Assembly (NCBI GenBank): GCA_937927725.1
Contig: CALBSE010000052.1
Coordinates: forward strand, 1 to 16,018
Direction: 5' to 3'
DNA: 16,018 nt
From: an uncultured Actinomycetes bacterium
GTDB taxonomy: Bacteria; Actinomycetota; Acidimicrobiia; Acidimicrobiales; Acidimicrobilacustridaceae
Shown: piece after piece, positions 6,340-12,299 of the stretch
Layout of the letters: every line of letters begins with the position of its first letter
Numbering within the stretch: the stretch's first letter is position 1
Translations under genes and position numbers: made by a program
Notes under the pieces: generated by a model
Told to the model about the DNA's origin: nothing
The model's input: the letters and a program-made list of their open reading frames with translations, nothing else
The model's database searches: none

Positions 6340-6345
6340 AGACTA
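6340..6345 (-). promoter_or_regulatory. Putative -10 box of a leaderless promoter (TAGTCT)
   Basis: On the minus strand TAGTCT is followed by six bases and the GTG at 6333, so the transcript would begin at the start codon. Confidence 0.45.
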
Positions 6346-6435
6346 CGTCGGTCCGACAGCGCTGGTGTTGTCGTGAGATCAAAGAGTTGATCTTGGGTTC
6401 GTCATCTGGACTGATCGTTACGCAAGAATCTCTCT

Positions 6436-7257
6436 GTGACTGGGCGAGAGACGGCAGACATCTTCACCTTCAGCGAAGCGAATCGAGAGCGTGCCGAAAC
6501 CGTTCTGCGGCAAGCGTTTGTTGCTGCACAAAACGGAATGCCGTCCGAGGATCCCGAAACTGCCGTTGAATCACTCTGGATCATTCTCGAAGCGCTACTG
6601 GTTGAACATCTTGCCCCTACAGAAGCGATTGAGCAGACGAGAGCGGAACGCCGAACGGACATTGGCAACCATTGGCGGCGAATGGTCATCGCAGCAGTCA
6701 CGCAGACATTCGTTCTGAGCGGCGGATTCGTTCAGCCGGACCCGCTCGCGTTAGCCGTGGAAGAGCGAGCACGACTTCTGATCAGTGGAGATTTGTGGCA
6801 TACGCGTCGGCCGCCAGCTCAAGGGGCACTTGTGCTTCGTGTGCATTCGGCCTTACAGCGTCTCGATGCAACGGCACTGTCGGGTCAGCATCCAGGTGCT
6901 GCAGACGTTGCAGCTCTCGAAGATCTCATCGCCTATGCGACTCTCGGTGCGGTGATGGCGGGGGAGGTCGTTCCGGCACAAGAGAGTGAAGCTCGTGACC
7001 CAAGCGACGAGGTAAAAGGGCGCTGGGCGCGCTCGACTGAATCGGTTGCGGCTGCTTTCGGCATCGCTGGCGTCGAACTCATCGAGGTATCGAAATCAGG
7101 ATGGGCATGCACAGAATGCGGGTGTGTGTTCCTCGGTCAGGTGGATGCAGGGATCGCCTATCCCGATCGCTTCGCGCCCATCGGTCGTTCCGGTGCATGC
7201 GATCAACAAACCGAATGCAGTTGTCACGATGCACCACTACAACGGCGGGTCCGCTGA
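6436..7257 (+). CDS. Hypothetical protein with Cys-rich C-terminus
   Basis: A 273-residue protein I do not recognise. Residues 1-180 look mostly helical and soluble (ERAETVLRQAFVAA, ESLWIILEALLVEHL, VEERARLLIS), with no membrane segment. Residues 181-200 are charged and probably a linker. The end carries Cys225-x2-Cys228-x-Cys230 (CTECGC) and, 24 residues on, Cys255-x5-Cys261-x-Cys263-His264, which could bind zinc like a small ribbon. The GTG at 6436 is the first start in the frame; AAGAAT lies six bases before it, only a poor -10 match, and there is no Shine-Dalgarno site. Codon use and composition look like the neighbours. The stop falls inside a nested inverted repeat shared with the convergent dehydrogenase gene. 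I considered a frameshift in the Cys-rich end, but the +1 frame gives no recognisable alternative. Confidence 0.65.
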   Translation: MTGRETADIFTFSEANRERAETVLRQAFVAAQNGMPSEDPETAVESLWIILEALLVEHLAPTEAIEQTRAERRTDIGNHWRRMVIAAVTQTFVLSGGFVQPDPLALAVEERARLLISGDLWHTRRPPAQGALVLRVHSALQRLDATALSGQHPGAADVAALEDLIAYATLGAVMAGEVVPAQESEARDPSDEVKGRWARSTESVAAAFGIAGVELIEVSKSGWACTECGCVFLGQVDAGIAYPDRFAPIGRSGACDQQTECSCHDAPLQRRVR

Positions 7258-7282
7258 CCTTTCAGCCAAGCAAACCCGCCGT
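7242..7282. terminator. Nested inverted repeat between convergent genes
   Basis: ACGGCGGGT (7242-7250) pairs perfectly with ACCCGCCGT (7274-7282). Inside it GCTGA (7253-7257) pairs with TCAGC (7262-7266) around a four-base loop. The inner stem contains the TGA stop of the upstream gene. No T-run follows on either strand. It probably acts as a transcript end or barrier for both the unknown gene and the dehydrogenase gene. Confidence 0.45.
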
Positions 7283-7311
7283 GTGCGGATGAATCCGGTT
7301 GTGCGCGGAAT

Positions 7312-8454
7312 TCAGTAAACGATGACGCCGCGGATGTTCTTGCCGTCACGCATGTCCTGGTAGCCCTCGTTGATCTGATCGAGGGTGTAGGTGCGAGTGA
7401 CGAGTTCGTCGAGCTTCAACTGACCGCTGCGGTAGAGACCGAGAAGCTTCGGAATGTCATAACGCGGGTTGGCGCTACCAAAGATGGTTCCGACGAGTTG
7501 CTTCTGCTGCATAGCGAATGCAAACAGGTTGAGTTGCACATCGTTCTCGTTCATGTTGGCGACTGCGGTGAAAACCAGACGTCCGCCCTTGCCAACCATG
7601 CTCATGTACGACTCGAGATCGGCGCCCTTGCCTTCACCAACGGTGACAATGACCTTGTCGGCCATGCGACCCCATGTGAGTTCGCCAAGAAGAGCTTGTG
7701 CTTCAGCAACATCGGAAGCGACATGGGTTGCGCCGAAGTTTTGCGCTTGTTCACGCTTGAACTCAACTGGATCCAGGGCGATGACGTAACGAGCGCCAGC
7801 TAGGTGTGCGCCCTGCACGGCATTCATACCAACGCCACCGGTTCCGATGACAACGACGGTGTCGCCGGGAGCAACCTCCGCCGCGTAGGTGGCCGAGCCC
7901 CAACCGGTCGTAACGCCGCACGCAACAAGGCAGGCCTTATCAAGCGGAAGATCCTCTTCGACCTTCACCAGTGAGTTGATGTTCATGACGGAATGCTCAG
8001 CAAAGGTGCCGAGACAGCACATCGTTGCGAGGTCGGTGCCGTCAAGAAGGTGATGGCGAGAGGTGCCGTCTTCCTGGCGACCAGAAAGAAGATGGGCACC
8101 GTTATCGCAAAGATTCTGTTGACCCTTGGCACACGACGGGCAACGTCCACAAGACGGAACGAACGAGGTGACGACGTGATCGCCGACTTTGAGTTCGGTG
8201 ACGCCGGGGCCCACCTTTTCAACAATGCCGCCACCCTCGTGACCGAGGATGATCGGGTACTGCTGCCAGCCGAGCATTTCGATGATGGCGGGATCCATCG
8301 CCATATCGCCGGTGACCATGTGCTCATCGGAGTGGCACATGCCGCTCGCAACGAATCGAACGAGGACCTCATTGGCCTTCGGGTCATCAAGTTCAATTTC
8401 TTCGATCTTGTACTCGGTATGAGGGGCGTACAGAACTGCGGCTCGTGTCCTCAT
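7312..8454 (-). CDS. NDMA-dependent zinc alcohol dehydrogenase (Rxyl_3153-like)
   Basis: A 380-residue medium-chain alcohol dehydrogenase. Catalytic zinc ligands are Cys40 (MCHSDEH), His72 with Glu73 (GHEG) and Cys179; the structural zinc is held by Cys102, Cys105, Cys108 and Cys116. The nucleotide-binding motif GTGGVG is at 204-209 with Asp228 ending the second strand, favouring NAD over NADP. The MRTRAAVLY start, EFKREQA segment and the C-terminal VTRTYTLDQINEGYQDM...IRGVIVY closely fit my memory of the TIGR03989 family, in which NAD stays bound and is recycled by the artificial acceptor NDMA or, in cells, by mycofactocin. No mycofactocin genes lie in the window. The start at 8454 is preceded by AAGGAG; the frame extends upstream to 8619 but without family resemblance. 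The gene is divergent from the nitronate monooxygenase-like gene. Confidence 0.93.
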   Translation of the reverse strand: MRTRAAVLYAPHTEYKIEEIELDDPKANEVLVRFVASGMCHSDEHMVTGDMAMDPAIIEMLGWQQYPIILGHEGGGIVEKVGPGVTELKVGDHVVTSFVPSCGRCPSCAKGQQNLCDNGAHLLSGRQEDGTSRHHLLDGTDLATMCCLGTFAEHSVMNINSLVKVEEDLPLDKACLVACGVTTGWGSATYAAEVAPGDTVVVIGTGGVGMNAVQGAHLAGARYVIALDPVEFKREQAQNFGATHVASDVAEAQALLGELTWGRMADKVIVTVGEGKGADLESYMSMVGKGGRLVFTAVANMNENDVQLNLFAFAMQQKQLVGTIFGSANPRYDIPKLLGLYRSGQLKLDELVTRTYTLDQINEGYQDMRDGKNIRGVIVY

Positions 8455-8519
8455 GGGAACTCCTTGTCCGGGCGTAGGGCTGGCCTGTCGGCACAGCCAT
8501 TGCAATCTAGGCCCTTCGC

Positions 8520-8531
8520 CACGCCGGCGTG
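8520..8531. promoter_or_regulatory. Perfect 12-base palindrome between divergent adh and nitronate monooxygenase-like genes
   Basis: CACGCCGGCGTG reads the same on both strands and lies in the 186-base divergent gap. Two copies of GT[CT]GGCACAG flank it (8487-8496 and 8535-8544). It is a candidate operator for a regulator of both genes; no regulator gene is adjacent. Confidence 0.35.
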
Positions 8532-8565
8532 TCAGTTGGCACAGTAGGAGAGCGATTCGACGTGC

Positions 8566-8571
8566 TACACT
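8566..8571 (+). promoter_or_regulatory. Putative -10 box for the nitronate monooxygenase-like gene (TACACT)
   Basis: TACACT fits TANNNT, placing a start near 8578 and a leader of about 60 bases ending in AAAGGGG before the ATG at 8641. A TTGGCA at 8536-8541 is too far (24 bases) for a normal -35 box. Confidence 0.35.
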
Positions 8572-8640
8572 CAATCCGCATTCGCAGATCTTGTGTCGCA
8601 CGTGGTCAGCGAGTTCCAACTCGGCATCAAAGGGGAACCC

Positions 8641-9762
8641 ATGAGCACTCCGATCGCCAAGCGGCTTGGAATCGAATTTCCAATCTTCGCCTTCTCACAT
8701 TGCCGCGATGTCGTCGCTGCCGTCACGAACGCCGGGGGGTTTGGTGTCCTCGGAGCTTTGGCATTTGGTCCTGAACAACTCGAGATCGAGTTGAAGTGGA
8801 TCGACGAACACGTCAATGGCAAGCCTTACGGCGTCGACTTCGCCATGCCGGTGAACTACGTGGGCAAAGGCGGGGGAGAGGACGCATCGTTCGCTTCTCT
8901 CGACGCCATGATCCCTGCGCAACACCGTGAATTCGTCGATGACCTGCTGGCACGTTACGACGTGCCCGAACTTCCGGCCGAACTCGAAGGTGGTCCGGTG
9001 GCCGCGGCCGGACTCGGCGTCGACGCAATGGGGCCGAGTCAGGTCGAGGTCTGTCTCAACCATTCGAACGTCAAGATGATTGTGAATGCCCTCGGTCCGC
9101 CTCCGCTCTATGTCATCGAACGTGCCCACGAGGCAGGAATCCTTGTTGGCGGTTTGGCGGGCTCCAAGGTTCACGCCGAGCGCCAGGTTGCTATCGGCGT
9201 CGATGTGATTGTTGCGCAGGGCACCGAAGCTGGTGGTCATTGCGGTGAGATTTCAACGATGGTGCTGGTGCCCGAGGTCGTCGATGCGGTGGGGCCGGAT
9301 GTTCCGGTGCTTGCCGCTGGGGGTATTGCCACGGGTCGACAGATGGCTGCGGCGCTTGCTCTTGGCGCTCAAGGGGCCTGGACCGGCTCAATGTGGCTGA
9401 CCGTTTCCGAGGCCGATACCAATCCTGCTGCGCTCGAGAACATGCTTGCCGCAACGTCTCGTGACACCGTCCGCTCGAAGGCCATGACAGGTAAGCCGGC
9501 CCGTCAGTTGCGCACCGCCTGGACCGATGCGTGGGAATCCGACGATTCACCCGGAACGCTTCCGATGCCTTTGCAGGGAATTCTTCATCAAGAGGCCGGT
9601 CGCCGAACCCAACGAGTCGGAACTCGAGAACTCATTGGCTTCCCCGTTGGTCAGATTGTGGGACGCCTGAACAAAGTCCGGCCGACAAAAGATGTCATGC
9701 GGGAGATGGTCGAGGAATGGATCGATACGACCGAACGCATGGCCTCAATTTTGAACGATTGA
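8641..9762 (+). CDS. Nitronate monooxygenase / 2-nitropropane dioxygenase-like flavoprotein
   Basis: A 373-residue FMN-dependent TIM-barrel protein. The signature QGTEAGGH (193-200) ends in His200, the likely catalytic base, and the phosphate-binding GGIATG (227-232) precedes MAAALALGAQGAWTGS. The N-terminal AFSHCRDVVAAVTNAGGFGVLGA segment and the TGKPARQLRTAWTDAW segment resemble, from memory, the mycobacterial Rv1533 group rather than the better-studied nitronate-detoxifying enzymes. True nitronate activity is therefore not assured; relatives act on other oxidised carbon compounds, including acyl-CoA intermediates. The ATG at 8641 has AAAGGGG about six bases upstream; in-frame codons back to 8593 were rejected because similarity begins at STPIAKRLG. 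It is followed on the same strand by a P450 gene after 74 bases. Confidence 0.9.
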   Translation: MSTPIAKRLGIEFPIFAFSHCRDVVAAVTNAGGFGVLGALAFGPEQLEIELKWIDEHVNGKPYGVDFAMPVNYVGKGGGEDASFASLDAMIPAQHREFVDDLLARYDVPELPAELEGGPVAAAGLGVDAMGPSQVEVCLNHSNVKMIVNALGPPPLYVIERAHEAGILVGGLAGSKVHAERQVAIGVDVIVAQGTEAGGHCGEISTMVLVPEVVDAVGPDVPVLAAGGIATGRQMAAALALGAQGAWTGSMWLTVSEADTNPAALENMLAATSRDTVRSKAMTGKPARQLRTAWTDAWESDDSPGTLPMPLQGILHQEAGRRTQRVGTRELIGFPVGQIVGRLNKVRPTKDVMREMVEEWIDTTERMASILND

Positions 9763-9780
9763 CCAACGACCCTGTACGAC

Positions 9781-9795
9781 GGCCCAGCTTGGGCC
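9781..9795 (+). terminator. Small hairpin between nitronate monooxygenase-like and P450 genes
   Basis: GGCCCA-GCT-TGGGCC is a perfect 6-base stem 18 bases after the upstream stop. No T-run follows, so it may only weaken read-through into the P450 gene or stabilise the transcript. Confidence 0.3.
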
Positions 9796-9836
9796 TTGAC
9801 TGACACAATGGCTGCACGGCCCCTCGAGGAGTTCTT

Positions 9837-11072
9837 ATGACTGACATATTTGTAGACGCACCGCTTTTGCACGAGGCTGCGACGTACACCCATGGTGTTC
9901 CCTACGAGTACTACCGCTGGTTGCGCGACAACGATCCGGTCGCGTGTCTTGAACATCCGTCCTACCCCGGTGAGAAGTTGTGGGTCGTCACTCGATACGA
10001 GGATGTTCAAAAGGTCTCACGAGACGCGACGACGTACCGCAACGCACCAGATCCGTTTGTCGATGATGGAATCAGCGATCCCGCTTCGGGTGGTTCCGAC
10101 CAGCTCATGATCAGTCTCGATGCCCCTGATCACATGAAGCTGCGCAAGATCATCAACAAGGGTTTCACCCCAAAGCGAGTTGCGGAGTTGGGGGACATGC
10201 TTCGCACGCGCACAAACGACATCATCGACGGTCTCGCCGGACAAAACAGCGCGGACCTCGTCCACGACCTTGCGCTTTGGCTGCCGCTTCACGTGATCGC
10301 TGACATGGTTGGTGTGCCTGAGGAAGATCGTGCTCAGGTCTTCGATTGGACGGAAAAGACGTTTGGGTTCGACCCCAATGTGGGCGCTGAAGAGCGTGCT
10401 CAGGCGGCAACCGACATGTTCATGTACGCCGACGCAATGTGTGCCGAACGCGCCGACAATCCGCGTGATGACCTCATGAGCGTTTTGCTTCATGCCGAAG
10501 TAGAAGGCGAAAAGCTCACCGCATTCCAGATCGAACTGTTCTTTATGCTTCTGCAAAATGCCGGCTCAGAGACCACACGAAATCTGATTACGACCGGAAC
10601 CCTTGCGCTCCTCCAAAATCGTGAGCAATACGACATCGTTCGGAATGATCTGAGCATCGTGCCCACGGCAATCGAAGAGTTGCTTCGCTATGCGACTCCC
10701 GTTGTTCACTTCACCAGAACTGCAGCTGTTGCGACCGAAATTGGGGGTAAGCAGATAAACGCCGGCGAGCGAGTGCTTATGGTCTACGCGTCAGCGAATC
10801 GCGACGAACGTGCGTTTGAAAATCCCGATGCAATCGACGTACGCCGCACTCCGAACGACCATGTTGCGTTTGGTGCAGGTGGTCCGCACTTCTGTTTAGG
10901 GGCGAACCTTGCCCGAATCGAAGGCCGAATTATGTTCGAAGAGATCCTCACGCGATTCCAAGGACTTCGTTTTGTCGGCGATCCTGAGACCTACCCGCGA
11001 GTGCATTCGAACCTCATCGATGGCTATGCACATGTGCCGATCGAATGGGACTCCATCGCTGCACCGGCCTAG
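9837..11072 (+). CDS. Cytochrome P450
   Basis: A 411-residue soluble bacterial P450. Key motifs: I-helix AGSETT (242-247; Ser replaces the usual Thr or Asp at position three), ExxR at Glu281-Arg284 (EELLRY), and the haem loop FGAGGPHFCLG with ligand Cys353. The SLDAPDHMKLRKIINKGF segment and ANRDERAFENPD segment are typical of class I actinobacterial P450s, and the overall pattern recalls the CYP124/125/142 group that hydroxylates sterol or branched lipid side chains; the exact family cannot be assigned by eye. Such enzymes need a ferredoxin and reductase; none is adjacent, although a Rieske-type carrier is encoded 4.6 kb upstream. The start has GAGGAG five bases upstream. A strong terminator follows 19 bases after the stop. 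Confidence 0.94.
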   Translation: MTDIFVDAPLLHEAATYTHGVPYEYYRWLRDNDPVACLEHPSYPGEKLWVVTRYEDVQKVSRDATTYRNAPDPFVDDGISDPASGGSDQLMISLDAPDHMKLRKIINKGFTPKRVAELGDMLRTRTNDIIDGLAGQNSADLVHDLALWLPLHVIADMVGVPEEDRAQVFDWTEKTFGFDPNVGAEERAQAATDMFMYADAMCAERADNPRDDLMSVLLHAEVEGEKLTAFQIELFFMLLQNAGSETTRNLITTGTLALLQNREQYDIVRNDLSIVPTAIEELLRYATPVVHFTRTAAVATEIGGKQINAGERVLMVYASANRDERAFENPDAIDVRRTPNDHVAFGAGGPHFCLGANLARIEGRIMFEEILTRFQGLRFVGDPETYPRVHSNLIDGYAHVPIEWDSIAAPA

Positions 11073-11091
11073 ACCCTGGTCGGAAAATCTG

Positions 11092-11126
11092 AAGAGGGCC
11101 GACCCTCGTGGGTCGGCCCTCTTTTG
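11092..11126 (+). terminator. Intrinsic terminator after P450
   Basis: A perfect 14-base stem (11092-11105 with 11110-11123) closes a TCGT loop and is followed by TTG; four T (11122-11125) end the stem. This is the clearest terminator in the window. On the minus strand it lies just after the yceI stop and may serve that gene too, though with a weaker tail. Confidence 0.85.
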
Positions 11127-11146
11127 TTCAGCGTCGAGACTGAGAT

Positions 11147-11689
11147 TCAGGCCTTGACGGCTTGTGCCTCAATCTCAAGCTTGATCTTTTCGCCGACGAG
11201 TGCGCCGCCGGTATCAATCTTGACATCGAAATTGAGGCCAAAATCGCGGCGGTTGATTTCACCGGTAGCGCTGAATCCGACGCGGGTGCCGCCCCACGGG
11301 TCGGGGGAGACGCCTTCGAACTCAAGGTCAAGTTCAATCGACTTGCTCACGCCCTTGATGGTCAGATCGCCAGTAAGGACATACTCCGACCCATCGCCAC
11401 GGATGCCCGTGCTGACGAAGGTCATGGTCGGGTAGGTCTCAACATCGAAGAAGTCGGCACTCTTGAGGTGGCCGTCACGGCCTTCGTCGCCAGTGGTGAT
11501 CGAGTCCATGCCGATCGTGGCCTGAACGGTCGACGCGAGCTTGTCGTCGGCGATCACGACGGCGCCGGAGACGTCGCCGAAGGTGCCGCGTACTTTGGTG
11601 ATGACGAGATGTCGGGCCACGAAGCTGACAATTGAGTGGCTGGGGTCGATGTTCCAGGTTCCTGGAGTGAGGTCGTCGAGATTGGGCAT
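11147..11689 (-). CDS. YceI-family lipocalin-like protein
   Basis: A 180-residue YceI-like protein: an eight-stranded barrel that in characterised members binds polyisoprenoid or other long lipids. Family marks seen are WNIDPSHSIVSFVARHL (12-28), VRGTF (33-37), RDGHLKSADFFDVETYP (71-87) and the DLTIKGVSKSIEL strand (108-120). There is no signal peptide, unlike the periplasmic E. coli protein, so this one is cytoplasmic like many actinobacterial members. The ATG at 11689 is preceded by AAAGGAG at good spacing; the frame upstream to 11725 is promoter DNA. It is divergent from the MarR gene, which probably regulates it. Confidence 0.93.
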   Translation of the reverse strand: MPNLDDLTPGTWNIDPSHSIVSFVARHLVITKVRGTFGDVSGAVVIADDKLASTVQATIGMDSITTGDEGRDGHLKSADFFDVETYPTMTFVSTGIRGDGSEYVLTGDLTIKGVSKSIELDLEFEGVSPDPWGGTRVGFSATGEINRRDFGLNFDVKIDTGGALVGEKIKLEIEAQAVKA

Positions 11690-11712
11690 GGGGACTCCTT
11701 TGGGTTGATTTC

Positions 11713-11726
11713 CTTGCGCCCGCAAG
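11713..11726. promoter_or_regulatory. Palindromic candidate operator in the yceI-marR gap
   Basis: CTTGCG-CC-CGCAAG is a perfect inverted repeat located just downstream of the likely yceI -10 box (minus strand, around 11727-11732), where bound MarR would block transcription. Part of the motif recurs: GCAAGTATTAC (11722-11732) and GCAACTATTGC (11750-11760) match at 9 of 11 bases. Confidence 0.5.
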
Positions 11727-11747
11727 TATTACAGACTTTTGTTGTGC

Positions 11748-11753
11748 TTGCAA
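11748..11753. promoter_or_regulatory. Shared palindromic -35 element TTGCAA of divergent yceI and marR promoters
   Basis: TTGCAA is its own reverse complement. To the right it is 19 bases from TATTCT (marR, plus strand); to the left it is 16 bases from TAATAC (yceI, minus strand). One hexamer could therefore serve as -35 for both genes, so the two promoters would compete. Confidence 0.4.
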
Positions 11754-11759
11754 CTATTG

Positions 11760-11769
11760 CGTGATCACG
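11760..11769. promoter_or_regulatory. Palindrome CGTGATCACG within the marR promoter
   Basis: A perfect 10-base palindrome lying between the TTGCAA element and the TATTCT -10 box, a good position for autoregulation by MarR or for another regulator. Confidence 0.4.
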
Positions 11770-11772
11770 GAC

Positions 11773-11778
11773 TATTCT
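11773..11778 (+). promoter_or_regulatory. -10 box of a leaderless marR promoter (TATTCT)
   Basis: TATTCT is followed by six bases and the ATG at 11785. No ribosome-binding site is present. This decides the start against the in-frame GTG at 11761, which lies inside the promoter. Confidence 0.55.
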
Positions 11779-11784
11779 TGGGCT

Positions 11785-12282
11785 ATGGCTTCTGGACGAT
11801 CACCTCAAAACGTTGCGACTGAAGTGCATTGGCTCGATGACGATGAGATGGCGACATGGCTTTTGATGGTCGAAGTCAATACGGCGATTCAGGCCGCGAT
11901 CGAAGAGGATCTCACTCCGCACGGTCTCACGAGTGGTGACTATGGCGTGCTTGCTCGGCTTTCCGACTCGCCAGACCATCGACTTCGAATGTGCGATCTC
12001 GCAGAGGTTCTTCATGTCTCGCCGTCGGGGTTGACGCGACGCCTTGATGGACTTGTCCGTGACGGTTTTGTTGCGCGCGAGCCTTCTGCAGACGACCGCC
12101 GAGTGATGCTGGCAGTGCTCACGGATGATGGCTACAAGAAACTTCAGGATGTAGCGCCGGATCATGTCGCAACGGTTCGTCGCCAATTCATCGATCATTT
12201 GTCGCGTTCGCAGTTACGCAACATGAGTGCTGCACTTCGAGCGGTGCAAAATGGGACTGACTCTTTGCCCGAGGGTCGTTGA
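11785..12282 (+). CDS. MarR-family transcriptional regulator
   Basis: A 165-residue winged-helix repressor-type protein. Helices before residue 60 form the dimer region; residues 68-90 (MCDLAEVLHVSPSGLTRRLDGL) are the helix-turn-helix with the recognition helix near 79-90, and residues 93-116 form the wing (DGFVAREPSADDRRVMLAVLTDDG), with the DDRR motif typical of MarR proteins. Regulators of this type usually sense small phenolic or lipophilic compounds or oxidation; the ligand here is unknown. The only Cys is Cys70, at the start of the helix-turn-helix. Divergence from yceI with palindromes between suggests it controls yceI and itself. The start is set by leaderless geometry. The gene converges with the sulfatase gene, 13 bases apart. 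Confidence 0.92.
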   Translation: MASGRSPQNVATEVHWLDDDEMATWLLMVEVNTAIQAAIEEDLTPHGLTSGDYGVLARLSDSPDHRLRMCDLAEVLHVSPSGLTRRLDGLVRDGFVAREPSADDRRVMLAVLTDDGYKKLQDVAPDHVATVRRQFIDHLSRSQLRNMSAALRAVQNGTDSLPEGR

Positions 12283-12299
12283 ACTTTCGCTCGGTTTAT
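12269..12299 (+). terminator. Possible terminator after marR
   Basis: CCGAG (12269-12273) can pair with CTCGG (12290-12294), followed by TTTATT. The stem is short and the 16-base loop large, but the T-rich tail fits an intrinsic terminator. It overlaps the stop codons of both convergent genes. Confidence 0.35.

Noticed and set aside
7046..7318. Frameshift at the end of the Cys-rich unknown gene
   Set aside because: The alternative frame gives no recognisable continuation and would run to the dehydrogenase stop; the original frame ends in an ordered Cys pattern.
7993..8547. 184-residue plus-strand frame opposite the alcohol dehydrogenase start
   Set aside because: Shadow of a strongly recognised gene; it has no motif and runs through the promoter gap.
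8536..8571. Standard -35/-10 pair TTGGCA...TACACT before the nitronate monooxygenase-like gene
   Set aside because: The spacing is 24 bases, too long for a normal housekeeping promoter; only the -10 box is kept as a weak call.
11162..11635. 157-residue plus-strand frame opposite yceI
   Set aside because: yceI has family motifs and a good ribosome-binding site; the opposite frame has neither.
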